A DNA stretch of 64,000 bases. Origin: Climacium dendroides. Its lineage: Eukaryota > Streptophyta > Bryopsida > Hypnales > Climaciaceae. A program made the position numbers and the translations under genes. Below the pieces are notes generated by a model. That model saw only the letters and a list, made by a program, of their open reading frames with translations, was not told where the DNA came from and did not search any database. The stretch covers positions 9,470,001-9,534,000 of the forward strand of contig OX467088.1 of the NCBI GenBank assembly GCA_950106755.1, written 5' to 3'. Position 1 is the first letter of the stretch; every line of letters begins with the position of its first letter. Shown piece by piece: positions 33,701 through 46,500 of this stretch.

Positions 33701-36700
33701 TGAGGTATGTGACTTCACTTCCTCAAATCATTTTATATACATAGAAAATTGGTCAAAATCATTTCAATGGTTATATGAAGAGTCAAATTTTATATTTCTG
33801 GTCTATTTTGAATGTCTTAAGCATTTCAGGTGTTTGTAAGTCGTTTTCATCGATTCCAAGCATTCTTGTTTCGATAATTTAGACTTGAGCAGCTCTATTG
33901 ATGGGTGTGTAACATTTAATCTGTATTGTTTCTTCATGATGATTGGGTATAGAATTAATTCAAGTTGTGAATCCAATTCTAGTTGTCATCATGATGTCGT
34001 TAGAAATCGCAGTTTATGAACAGCGAAGTAAGAAAGATTATTTATTTGATTTTCCAACTACCCTACTCAGGTTTCAAGCTTCAGCACAAATTTGGAGAAG
34101 TGCAAGAAGATTGATTATGGCCTTGTCAATGGGACTGAGGGTTGGGATGAGAATGATTTCTCTCGATGGGAAAATAGTTTGCGAAGGGATTTTACTATTA
34201 ATGGGTACATCCTCTTGCAATTATCTGTGTTACTCTTTTATATCCGTGTTTGCAATGTGTTTCGCATTTATTAATAGGGATTTCCAAATTCCAAATTTTG
34301 ACATTTGAGCTACTCACACTGCAGGATCATGTATGACCCGTTTCGATGCATCATCTATGACTACGTGGGTGGTCTACGGGATCTGAGGAAATGCAAGGTA
34401 GGCTCATTTCCTGACAGGCGGACTGGTTTTGTGTTATTTCTCTCTTTTCGATTGAAGTGGAAAGAACTACTTTCCTATCATTTCTAGCTTTCCATAGTAC
34501 AATATTGCAAATTGTTTGTTGTTTTTTCTTTTTTCAGTTCTTTTTTCATCTTAGATAATTATTCTGTGTGAATCACTATGCTGCACTGATTCTTGTACAG
34601 ATTCGGACTGTCAACCCTGCACTCGAATCCTTCGTGGAAGACTCAGGTTGGTGACGTCTGTTTTTTCGAGGAAATGGTTCCATTTGACTAAAGGATATAT
34701 TTTGGAAGGAACTGAGCAAATATTACTTGATCAATTTGTGCTAGGAGCTGTAGAGAGGAATGTCTTTCATTTGTCTTTGGGTTTCTAGTACTCCTATATT
34801 TTTCAATCTAGTCAATCAACTTGACTTCTTTATAATGCAGCAAGAATTCTAAGAGCAGTTCGCATTGCGGCTCGTCTTGAGTTTTCCATGGCAAGCAGCA
34901 CTGCAACGGCAATCAATAAATTGAAGTCGTCAATATTGACTTTGAACAAGGTACTGTACCTGGCTGCGATGATATATATTTGCTAGATTCAACGTATTTT
35001 TCTATCTTACCGTCCCTAGTGAAGAATCAATTTTAGCCCGGCAAAAAAATAGTTTCAGACCGAAATTTGACTCACGAATTGAATTAACTTGTATAGTATT
35101 TAATCCATTATTAATTTTACAACCATATTGGCCATTTATAACCTTGAATCCTTGGCCACGAGAGTTATTACACCACATGTTGTCGAATTTGTAATTTATT
35201 GGAGCATCGATGGTAAAATGGGTTTCCCTGGTTTATTTAGACAAGATTGCAGTTGGAGGTGAATACAATGATGGCATATGGTTCTTCAGAGCGTTCTGTG
35301 CGACTTTTATGGAGATATGGTATCCTTGAATACTTACTTCCATTGCAGGTACGACACTTTAGGTCAATATTCTTTTTTGATCTCCATAATTTGTTTTGTT
35401 AGTTCTGTTCATTTCATCGTATGCTAATGACGGAGTGGAGTTATTCTTCAGGCCCAGCATTTCTCAAACGTGAACTTTAAGCGCCAGGCACGAGGAGCTG
35501 ATGCCCTACTGGTGAGTTTTTTCCGACCATTACAGGCTAGAATCTGTTGTTTTATCAAGTACTAGGTCTGATACACTTTTGGGTTTTGTATTGTCTTTGT
35601 TACTAGATTCGTAACTGGAAACTCATGTTTTCAAATACTTGGTTTGCAGAAGCTGCTTGCGAGTTTGGATAAAGTCACAGCTCCAGATCGTCCTTGTCAT
35701 GGTGGTCTGTGGTAATTATCTGCTCAATTAGTATGTGCTTGCAGCATACTAATCCAATTATTTCTATAGCAATTTTTGGTTCATAACTTCAATGATCACA
35801 ATACGTACTCAAATGTGCAACTGGTTGGGTGGAGACAGGGTGGCATTGCTTGCCTTTCATCTTGCATCAGCCGAGAGACCCTGGAGTCCTGTTGCGATTT
35901 CCGCGGTTGCGTTGGCTCTATCACTTGCGACTGGCTTGAAGAAAGCCTTGGTTTATCTGAAAAAATCCTGTGAGAACGTGGACAGCAGTGGCAAATATTT
36001 TTGGAGAGATCAACTCAGGTAAGCACTACCCTATCTCTGACGATGTATTGAAATTTCTTATGAACGAGCTGCAAAATCTGGATTTGAACATGTCAATAGT
36101 CTAAGGACAGATAAATCACTCTTGTAGTGTTAATTATCGTTGATCTAGATTAATTTCTTAGCTTTTAGAAGAGGCGTCTTGAGTACACATGCTTGAACTC
36201 AGGACGTGAGAAGTTCTGTACCAAAGAGAGAAAATGTTTTGAGAATCATAACTTTTTGGACACCCTGGTTCTTTCTTGAAATAGCAGTCAGATATTCTCA
36301 GCTGTTTTCAAGGATGTTATACATGCATGGAATGTAGCGAAGGCTCGACTCAAATTTGATCTGTAGTTAATTATCTAATTGTAGGAGATAGTATGTAATA
36401 TGTGGAGCAGGTCAGACGTGAAGGAGATGGATGAAGCCGTCACTTTGGACGACTGTCGCAGTTTTGTGAATTTGTGCATCATTAATGTGGCCCGACTTCA
36501 TAGTTCTGCGGTTACATGCGAGGCGATGCAGGAATTGGGCATTTCAAATCCTCCCTCAGATTGGGTATGGATCCAAACCGTTTTCCGTTTTTCCAATGTC
36601 AATGTCCCTTCTGATTTTTTCATATAGTAGTCTTCGTTTCAGTTGGTGCCTGTGAATACTTACTAAGTTGAGGACTGTGTGTGGATGTGATCAGGGCGTT

Positions 36701-37096
36701 GTCTCCAAACCTTATTTTTATAAAGCTAATCGCCTATTTAATAGAGTTCACACTTCTGAATCTGATGAGTTTCCAGCTATTGCTCAAGATGCATACAAAG
36801 GTATGTACTCTTTCAGTGACTCTTTGCCAAAGGGAGGTATGGAGGATTTAGGTAACGTTTTCTCACATGTGGTTTTGAGCACCATGTTTTTCAAAACACA
36901 CAAGAGCAATCGGTTGTACAGATTTGAATAGGGATTCTAGATGTCGTAGTGCACTTTTTCCTAGAATGATGGCTACCAATTTGGCTTCTAGCTTACAGCC
37001 ATCGTTTTACATCCCAGAAACCTCCTTGATGGAGGCTTCAATATGCTGCAATTCGAGATTCTGAAGGTCCAGTCTAGTGATTTCAAGGAAGCCTGA
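30714..37096 (+). CDS. Bacterial-type (PcnB-like) poly(A) polymerase, organellar
   Basis: Exons 2-15: 32431-32568, 33089-33186, 33618-33704, 34071-34204, 34325-34397, 34601-34646, 34841-34950, 35241-35348, 35452-35511, 35650-35711, 35839-36018, 36411-36564, 36695-36800, 36999-37096. Exon 1 starts at 30714. Its end is uncertain, because only weak phase-1 donors exist (after 30792 or 30906), giving about 510 or 548 aa. The enzyme adds A residues to RNA 3' ends, which promotes decay in plastids and mitochondria. Motifs: nucleotidyltransferase [11 protein letters not shown] with [10 protein letters not shown] (metal-binding Asp pair), [47 protein letters not shown]. The GRRFxxxHV and RRDFTIN spacing is that of bacterial PcnB, distinct from eukaryotic CCA enzymes. 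The Arg/Ser-rich start is a good transit peptide. The last exon is chosen because the strong donor at 36801 joins in phase to a charged C-terminus ending FKEA. Confidence 0.88.
30917..31770 (+). repeat. Telobox-rich tandem array (about 90-105 bp units) in intron 1
   Basis: Eight to nine diverged units repeat the order 'aaaccctaaaccctgagccc', 'gttttcgggcttttccaa', 'ttctgtgtttgagatttctg', 'tttgtaatccttgtttc'. Several units keep the plant telobox AAACCCTAA, sometimes doubled. The array follows exon 1 of the poly(A) polymerase gene. A 154-residue minus-strand frame across it is a by-product of the repeat. Confidence 0.85.
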
Positions 37097-38750
37097 TTGG
37101 AGTAAACAATCAGTGTTGAGATTAGCTGTATCTTTCTTCACCATTCATAGAGGGTGTACTTGCAACAAATTTAGAAAAGATTTAGGAACATATTTGAGTC
37201 AAGTATGAGATTATTACATTCATCATCACGAATGAGAATGCTTGATGGTGAAATGAATGTGTCAAATTCATTGACTGTCTATACCTGTGTGCTAAAAATC
37301 ACCAGAGGACGAGGTCTATCGATCTTGTCTCCTTAGTACCGAACCTTTCATCCATTTGATCATTTCTCATCCATTTTGAGTGTTTTTTCATTTATGAAAC
37401 GCCTTTCATCGAAGGTACAAAAGCCTATGACCACCCAAATTTTCAATTTGGGTATGTAGTGCAATGTGCTGATTGTTGCATGTATTTTTTAGAGAAAGAA
37501 TAAGTTGAATTGATTGAAATACAAGTGAAATCATATTAATTTGATAAGAACTTGAATTGATATGAATATTCAAACCAAATATCTAAAATTGTTAGTAGGT
37601 GGGGGTCATGACCATCTTAAAAAGGTTCAAAATTAGTGACCTACTACCCTAATCTCCTTTGATGAATGTTAAAAGCATGAGTTCAACAATCTAAAAGTAC
37701 TTCTCTTATTGGTTGAAATTACAATTTATTCTAACAAGAATTTATTCACAATTAAGCTCACCTAAATATTTATTGAATCACATCTTAATCAACCTTAAAT
37801 TGACCTTAAATGAATGTGAACTTGATTGGTGTCATCTAATTGTTTGCACAAAGTACATGATTTATACATTGTATAGAAATGGATGGGAGACAAGTGCAAT
37901 TGTATGGGTTGAGTAGATGGTGGAATTAGATGACTAACAACATTGGATTGATTGACTATAGTTGAAAATTCAAAATAGTATCATTAAACTCCACTCTTCC
38001 TATGCTTTAGATTTTGTTGAAAAATGTTTTTTATTGATAATTTGGTAGGAGTAGAGTAGAGAAATTGCCCTTTTTCTAAGTGGATAAATTAATGTAGTTG
38101 TTTGAATTCCAAGATCAATTTAAAAACATCATGAAATTTCAACATCTTCAAATTTTGGAATCTTTATTTTGTCATTATTGAAGTAGTGGGGAATAAAATA
38201 TATGTAAATATTTTAATCCTTAAAGATTTGTGAGGAATCATAGACATGGTATTATATCTCTCTCATAGAATACAAACTATGTACTAAAACATGGCAAGGC
38301 ATACACCATTGAATTGATAAATTAACAATTAGCATCTTTCATTTGAATGTCATATTGAAATCTAAACTTTATCATGTTCAAATCCAATACCACAATTATA
38401 GAAAATGTAACAATTTTAGAACTTCTTACACAATAAGAGGTGCAATAATGACTCAATTTGGGGGCCAATTCTAGAATGGATCACTACTGTAGAGTGCTAT
38501 ATCATTTGGATCTAATTCATCATAGATAAACCTTTTTCAGTACAATGTACATTGATTCATTCATACACCTTCTATATCAAGTAGACATAAAAAAATCATA
38601 TTTCATCTTAAATTGTTTCTTTTGAGACCTTCAAGGATTAATCTTCTAATGCTTGTCATTTCAAAAGCCAAAACAAAACAAATTTCAATAAATGACTTGT
38701 AAAGGCTTTGCAAAAACAAAGAATGCATTCCTATAATATACGTGACACTA
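37097..38750. other. Intergenic DNA, no gene seen
   Basis: 3' flank of the poly(A) polymerase gene passing into AT-rich DNA. No exon, tRNA or bounded element is recognised. Confidence 0.5.
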
Positions 38751-39179
38751 AGGTTGAGGCACCAATTGTCAACCACATCCAATACCCAACCAGTAGGGTT
38801 GCGATATTTCTAACCAAGGTTGGAATAGATTTCCAACCAAAGCTTGGAATTTTGTTTTTTTGGTCTTTTACAAGGTTGGGACTAATAAGATTATCACACA
38901 TGTTTTGAAGTGGTGAACAAGAAAGTAGATAATAGTGAGCGGGAAAGTAGCTCTTGAATGATCGGAATTGAATGAAGACTCTAAACATTGGCTACTAGTG
39001 AAGTGCACTTTTTGGCTCCCAAAATTCAGAATAATTTCCATTTCGGGAATAAAATTCTGAAAATTTTGCTATTACCAAATTTCCTATCTTCCTATATGGG
39101 AAAAAAATTTCCACCTCCTCATACTATGCACAATTTGCTCCAAAATTGCTTAAATGATTGGGTACTAGTGCCTCAACCT
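38751..39179. mobile_element. TA-flanked MITE (429 bp) upstream of ISA1
   Basis: Terminal inverted repeats AGGTTGAGGCACC and GGTGCCTCAACCT-like (one mismatch) are flanked by TA on both sides. The architecture matches the element at 18906-19277, which also starts AGGT. It lies about 1.4 kb before the ISA1 start codon. Confidence 0.7.
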
Positions 39180-40592
39180 TAATTCACCAAAGTCACTATT
39201 TTGAATTAATGTGAATAGTATGATTAATTGATTATTGTAACATACCAATTTTCACCAAACTAAAATGTTTGGGTGACACTAATTTTCTAGGTGACGCTAA
39301 TTCTCTCCCCCTCTAGTACTAACAAGACAAAGCAATGTACCTCAATGGCAGCTCTCGTAAAAATTCTTTCACCCGCACAACACAGCGAGAGAGAGAGAGA
39401 ACGCAGGCACCTCTCAAAAAACAACAGCACCTCTATGCTTAGTCCATGCCGTTGTTTTTCACTTGCAGAAATCAATCCCACGATGTGCACATGCCTCCTT
39501 CTTGGTCCCCGTCGCTGCTGCTGGTGCTCCTGCTGTCCACCACCATCGCTCTTTCGCCCTGCAGCGCTCGCCCCGCGTTCCTCCGCCTACTCTTCTTCTA
39601 AGCTTTACCTCCCACCTGCTCCGTCCCACTTCTTCGCCATCCACTGCATGCTCCACCTCCTGCGCTCCCTCGCCGCCACTTCTTCTCCGTCGCCTTACTT
39701 CCTGTAAAACCGCTGCCTCGTGATGAATTCGATTCCCTTGGACAGTTAGGGCGCCGCATTGGAGATTCTTCTTAACTTTGGTTGTGTATCTGTCGTGGTT
39801 TACTTGCGCGAAGTAAGGAGTTGTTTGTGCGCTGCACTCGAGTGGAGGATCGCAGGTTGTTGGAATTGAGATTATACTTTTTGAAAGGAAAGAATCATAT
39901 TGGAGTTAGGTAGTTGTTTGTGCACTGCATTCGGGAAGTCTTTCTTGTTTCTCACTGGAGAGATAGCCATTTGGTAGAGTGGAGGATCGCAGGTTGCTGG
40001 AATTGAAATTATACTTTGGTTTGTTTTTGAATTGGAATTAGGGAGTTGTTTATGCGCTGCACGCGAGAAGTTTTTCTTGTTACTCAGAATCACAGGTTGC
40101 TGCATTGGAAATTAAACTTTTAATTTTTTTTGTTTTATTTATTAGAATTAGGGAATTGATTATGCGTTGCACTCGAGAAGTCTTTCTTGTTGCTCACCGG
40201 AGAGATGGCCACGTGGTAGGTTGCAGGATCGCAGGGTACTGCATTGGGAATTGTTCTCCCTTTTTTTTCCTATTATTTTTTCATTTACTGGAATTAGGGA
40301 GTTATTCGTGCACAGGGCTCTGAGGTCTTTTCTTTCTCACCGGACAGATGACCATTTGACAGGGTGGAGGATCGGCGCACGATTGAGAGTAGAATAGTTT
40401 TGGACTTGAGGATCGGTGCACGATTGAAGTGGAGGGAGCGTTCTGGTTGATAGGGGAGCGCTCCGGCCTGGGAAGTTGAATTACGAATACGTTAACTTTG
40501 AATTTGGATCACGATGATTATTGTGTGGAGCGTTGGCGTTTTGAGTTCATAAGGGACGAAGTGGAGTGCATTGGAGGGTTAGATTGTGAGCT
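39180..40592 (+). promoter_or_regulatory. Promoter and long leader of ISA1
   Basis: A pyrimidine- and GC-rich stretch (about 39290-39720) contains a (GA)n run at 39385-39400, followed by the tandem array at 39805-40400. Several out-of-frame ATGs occur, so a spliced leader or upstream reading frames are possible. No conserved coding exon was found before 40593. Confidence 0.45.
39805..40400 (+). repeat. Degenerate tandem array (five units, 90-145 bp) in ISA1 leader
   Basis: Units centre on 'gaattagggagttgtttatgcgctgcac.cgagaagt.tttcttgtt.ctca' and start near 39819, 39909, 40043, 40150 and 40299. Each continues into 'gaggatcgcaggttgctg.attg'. Divergence rises toward the last unit. Confidence 0.8.
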
Positions 40593-43500
40593 ATGGCGAT
40601 GGTCATGGCCATGAGCGTGGGAGGAACTCGGAGCTTGAGTTCTGGAGCGTTTTTCCCCTCCCAGGTCTGGTCTAGAGGCTTCGAGATTCGCACGAGAGCG
40701 AGCGTGCGGAGTTCTCTTCCTGCTACCAACGCAAGTATCGCTGAAAATTATAAGGAAGCAGAGATTGGAGGCAGGGAACTGACATATTCGTCAAAAAGAT
40801 CGCGCACAGTCTGTAATGTAACGGCGGACAGTGCCAATGCGGAGATTGAGTCGAAGGAGGCCACCGCACGCTCTCTCTCCGGGCCTCCCCTGAGGGGCAA
40901 GCCTCTCCCGTTTGGAGCTACTGTTTGCGAGGAAGGGGTCAATTTTGCTGTGCATTCGAGCGGCGCTACCGCTGTGGCATTGTGCTTATTTACCGAATCC
41001 GACTTACAGCAGGTACCTTCTGTGATGCACAGTTCGGCTTTTTACTGCGCTTGCATATTCGTAATTCAATAATATTAATTTTGCTCCTCTTTCGAAAATT
41101 TATTGCAATTGTACTTTAGAATTTGCGGTAAACAAGGATTGGAAGCGGTATCAACTGACGAGTATCTAAACTCTTGCTGCGCAAGCTCCTTTCATGGATT
41201 GAGCATTTTGAGAATTACGGATATAACATGAACATTTATTGCCAGTGATCGAGGTCTTTAAAATGTTTATGGAGAGGTACAAATGGACTGCTTGTCACAA
41301 CGTGCAGCTATTTCTGCGATCTTTCGGATAAATAGAGTATGCTTATCGGTGGTGCACTTGAATTTTACAATGCAGCCTAGGCATTGATTAGCTGTTTCTT
41401 ATTAACAGCTTGATGTTAGAGAGACGCTTTAATGAGATGCAGGAAGGAGTGTACCCTAAAGTTCTTGATTATCAACTTGTATCAACCACCTTGATGTCTT
41501 AGGTGCTTCCGAAGCCATGTGTACGTTTAATGATGAAAGGAATCGGCATTCATTCCAACGCCGTTTCGTTTTAATTCGCGTTCACCGTAGGTAACACTCT
41601 TGTTCAGGTATCCTGTGGTCTTAGGTTGCGATTTGAGCGCGACATTTGGTATTCAACGCGATGTAGACAGATTCTGAGCCATGCTAATGGTTGGGAGGCG
41701 CAGCTTTCTACGTCTTCGTGACGTGAATTGTAAATCGGAAATATAGTTTCTCTTCTAGTCTGTTGGATATTTAAGTCTACTTTGATGAATGTGCTGTTCT
41801 TACAGGGTCGTGTGACCACGGAGTTGCCACTGAATCCAGTCTTTAATCGCACTGGAGATGTTTGGCACATATTCCTGCCAGATTTGCAATCTAACCTGCT
41901 ATACGGCTACCGAGTGGACGGCCGTTACGTTTTAGAGGAAGGTGCCTGCTATGACCCCCAAAGGATCCTTGTCGATCCATATGCGAAGGTGAAGCTCATC
42001 ACTCAATCTCTAAGTCTCCTTCTCTTTAAGCTACTGCCTGTGATGTGAGCTTGGAGACTATGGGCAGATAATGCTGATCTGGATGTCGTCTTGCAGGCAG
42101 TGATCAGTCGGGAGACTTACGGAACCGTGGGGGATGACGGCAATTGTTGGCCTCAAATGGCTGGTATGGTCCCAGATCTTGATGACGAGGTACTTCTTGT
42201 ACTCGTCGACATACTTGAACTTCTCTAAAACTCATTAGCAGTTTTTCATTTCTTATTGTATGGTTTTCTTTGGACAGTAACAACGGTGTCGGCAGAAATA
42301 GCGATGACGGCAATGTGCCCGTGGTTCAAGAAGATATTTTGGATCTTGATACATTTGTACCTAAAGGAAATTGGGAGTTGGCTTCCGTACGTAATTTTTC
42401 TTTGACCTCCACTTTCTACGAACGTGAATATATTGGACTGGGCGATCTAATTATTTCATGGATGCTTGCAGTTTGATTGGGATGGTGATTTCCCTCCTCG
42501 TATACCCCAGAAGGATTTGGTTATATATGAAATGCATGTTCGGGGTTTCACCAAACATTCCACCAGCGAGGTGGACTATCCAGGAACTTACATTGGCTTG
42601 GTGGAGAAGCTGTCTTATCTGAAGGTAATTGTCTTACTGCAGAAGGATGGTACTATTTATGGAGCAAATTGAGCTCGTTACGTCTTTAAACTACCTTTAG
42701 TCCGTATCATTTAGAATCTTGATCATTGTGATTCAGATCTCAAGACTCGACTGTCTTGAATTTCTGGTTGTGATTTCTATAGTATTCAAATCTGAGGATT
42801 GCTTACGTATTGCAGGACCTAGGCATTAATGCAATTGAGCTTATGCCGAGCCAAGAATTCAACGAGTTGGAATACCATGCATTCAATCCCATCATGAACG
42901 ACTTCAAGTACGACTATGAATTCCGAGTTTGTCAAAGTTCCAGGCTTCTGATTATGGTCAACACACTTCTAATTTATTCGCTGCTTTTAGAATGCCCAGA
43001 AACTGTTTTCTTACTCGTTTCATTGCTGATGCTCTTGAGCATCGGACTGTCTCTCAACTCTTAGCGAAAGTAGTATTGCCTAGAGATCCTGGTTATTGAG
43101 TATGATCGTATGAATCGCAGAACGAACTTTTGGGGCTACTCGACCATAAATTTCTTTTCGCCAATGACGCGATTTGCAGCAGCTGGTAATAAAAATTGTG
43201 GCAGGGAAGCTATCAAAGAATTCAAGACTCTCGTAAGAGAGGCCCACAAACGTGGCATGGAAGTAAGATTTTTTACTTTCTCGTAGACAATACATGTTGT
43301 GCTTGGAACATCTACACATACGTGGGATGATATTATGATTAACTCTTCGTTCTGGTTAAATGTCCACACAGGTACTGATGGATGTTGTGTTCAACCACAC
43401 TGCTGAAGGCAATGAAATGGGACCTACAATCTCATTCAGAGGTTTTGATAACCACGTCTACTATATGACTGCCCCAAAGGTGCACACCTCATCTTTTATA

Positions 43501-46500
43501 TCTAGGTAGATAGAGTGCGGGTTCTAAGGCTGCAACGTTAACTTCTTAATGCAAGTATTTTCTGAAGCCTTGTGTCACGTCTTCACGGTCTGGTGATCCT
43601 TAATTATTTCCTTCTCTGTGTCTACAGTTTTGTTGGGTGTTGCAGCCACACATGATGACACTCATTTGCAATAGTAGTACAGGAGTTTTACTTTGAACCT
43701 CATTGTCATTGGGTAATTGTTTGTTTGATAACATCTCGAGTCTTAAGCTGTTAGAATTTGTTTATCCTTTCAGGGAGAGTTCTATAATTATTCTGGTTGT
43801 GGGAACACTTTCAATTGCAACCACCCGATCGTGCGACGTTTCATAATTGACTGTTTAAGGTGCCCATTCCATTCCCAAGCACTGTCATATAAATCGGTCT
43901 AATAAGAATACTTTATTCTTCTTGATCTGCTAATTTCTTTATCCGAATTTGTCATAATATACAACTTGCTGCTGTAGACTTTCGGTGCAGCAGTTCAGAT
44001 TGTCACTGAGGGCTATCCTAACGAGGGCAAAGACAGGTACTGGGTCACCGAAATGCATGTGGATGGATTTCGCTTCGATTTGGCCTCCATCATGACACGA
44101 GCTAGTAGGTCAGTGAATTCTCCTTACCATGACGCTGATTAAAGTTTATGTTTTCAAAATATATACTGGGTCTTCATGGATTAACTACCTTCCTCAAATT
44201 TCAGCTGTAGTAAATTTCCTGACATTTTTTTATGAATACCACTTGGGGTCCTTTTCCATGCGAGGCCATGAGTGACAGACTATCAGTGTGGCAGCCATCC
44301 AGTGAACTGGTGGCTCCTCCCTAGGCACAGCAGAAGGCGGGAAGGGTTCCACTCTGACGGTGGCGTTTATGACCTCGCATGGATTGTATATGAAGTATAT
44401 CTTTTGAACTGACCTGGTTATTTGTTGGGTTAAATTTTAATTTAGAGAGACCTTGTATCGTTGTATTTCTCATCTAGACAAACTTGTAAGACGGTATCAG
44501 TAGCTGTACTTCAACAGCAATGCGAAATGCATCTTTGAATAACATTGATGTAGTCCTGTTCCAACTTAATGGTTTTGTATGAAACAAACAGCCATTCAAC
44601 GGTGTGATGTTATGCCAGCTTGTGGGACAAGGCCAACGTTTTTGGAAGATCAGATGAACTGGTCGGTGACACTGTGACGACAGGAACTCCACTCAACGAG
44701 CCCCCACTGATCGATTTGATCAGTAACGATCCTGTTCTTCGTGGTGTGAAGGTGAGCATGGTACTTGCCAAGAATTATCATTAAACTGGTTTTAGAAAGA
44801 GTAATGATCTGCTGCGGGTTCTCAATACAGTATGTTGTGCTTGTGACAGCTAATCGCTGAGGCATGGGACTTAGGAGGTCTCTACCAAGTAGGAAGCTTT
44901 CCACACTGGGGTGTATGGTCAGAGTGGAACGGGCAGGTATATAACCCGTGCTTATCTATGGATTCATGAGTTGATGTAAAAGCTTGCGCTTGATTGAGTG
45001 TGACCCATGTGGTTCTTGATCATGTATTTGGAAACTATATTACTCAATGACATGAAGTTTCATTTGCAGTTTCGAGATGCAGTTCGTTTGTTTATCAAGG
45101 GAACAGAGGGAACTGCCGGCTTATTTGCCCAGTGTCTCTGTGGTTCTCCTCATCTCTATCAGGTTTTTGTCCAACTCAGAGCTTTCATTGATTAATGCAA
45201 CGACAATGTGGAATCAACATTTACATTCCACTCTATCAAGAACAACTAAATTTACTTCCCTGTCTTGAAACATTTACGTTCCAGTATCAGTACAATTGTT
45301 TTAAGTTTTTAGAAGCTTGAACAGAGTATTCATATTTTGGATGCACTGACTCAATTGTGTTCTTTTATTCCCTTTTTATCAAAGAGTCATTTTGTCCTAG
45401 ACTCTTTCCTGTGCTAGATTATTTGGATGTTACAGGAGAATTTGGAAATGAAGTAGCAAAGTACAAAATAAGAATGAAAATCATACAAGTTGTTCTTGTG
45501 TGTACATTGTGTGTCCTTAACGGAAGTTTTGATCTTACTGCTCCACATCACTGCAGGAAGGAGGCCGAAAACCTTGGCATAGCATCAATTTTATAACAGC
45601 TCACGACGGCTTCACTTTAGCAGATCTTGTATCTTATAACCAGAAACATAACGTGGCAAATGGGGAAGACAACAATGACGGTGAAAATCATAACAATAGT
45701 TGGAACTGTGGAGAGGTATATTTATTTATCAGCCTATGTTAACTACGTGGTGTTTTGCCTGATAGATGTATAGCCAAGTTTAGAAGTTAACGTGTATGTC
45801 ATGATGGTTTTAGAGGACTGAAGTGTTCTTTAGGGTCATCCTTAATATCATCTGTCTTCCTCGTCGCTGGTTGTAGATTCTTTTGTCATTTGGGGTTTTT
45901 TGCCTTCTCTTCCTAAAATCAGTTTTTTCCAACAATTTCTCTTAGAACCTATTTTGTATCCGATTTCTCCCAGGGGTGATGGAAGATATTGACATACATG
46001 TAATTTAACGTCTTGCATGGGAATACTGTTTATGATAGGAAGGGGAGGATGTTAGTATTCAAGTTCAGCGGTTGCGACAACGGCAGCTTCGAAACTTTTT
46101 TGTGGCTCTTATGGTTTCACAAGTAGGATTTCCCTGGAATTTTTTGGATCACCATTCCACTTGCCAGTACATTGTGCTGCTGATGTCTATACAACTCTTT
46201 AGCGACTGTCTGAAATTCGTTCTTGAATGTTTGACTCACTTTGGGAGTGATTAAGTCTTTCTATTGGATGGCTTGGCAGGGGGTGCCTATGATGACCATG
46301 GGTGATGAATACGGTCACACAAAAGGTGGCAACAATAATACTTACTGTCATGACAACTTTGTGAGTCTTTTCGATTCCTTACACTGTCTAGTGACTCCTG
46401 CATAATCTATGAACTAAAAACCTAATGTGCGGTTTGCAACGCCGCTGCTGATTTTCAGTCTTGTCTATTTCAATGCTAATCTTTTATTTTCAGTCTTATG

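Noticed and set aside
36695..36931. Unspliced C-terminus for the poly(A) polymerase reading through to 36931
   Set aside because: A strong donor (aaag|gtatgt) at 36801 joins in phase to a charged terminal exon at 36999-37096, which looks more protein-like than the read-through.
39291..39707. 138-residue plus-strand frame rich in Ser, Pro and Cys before ISA1
   Set aside because: No conserved motif and no in-phase junction to ISA1 exon 2; composition reflects a pyrimidine-rich leader. ISA1 exon 1 at 40593 already supplies a transit peptide and CBM48.
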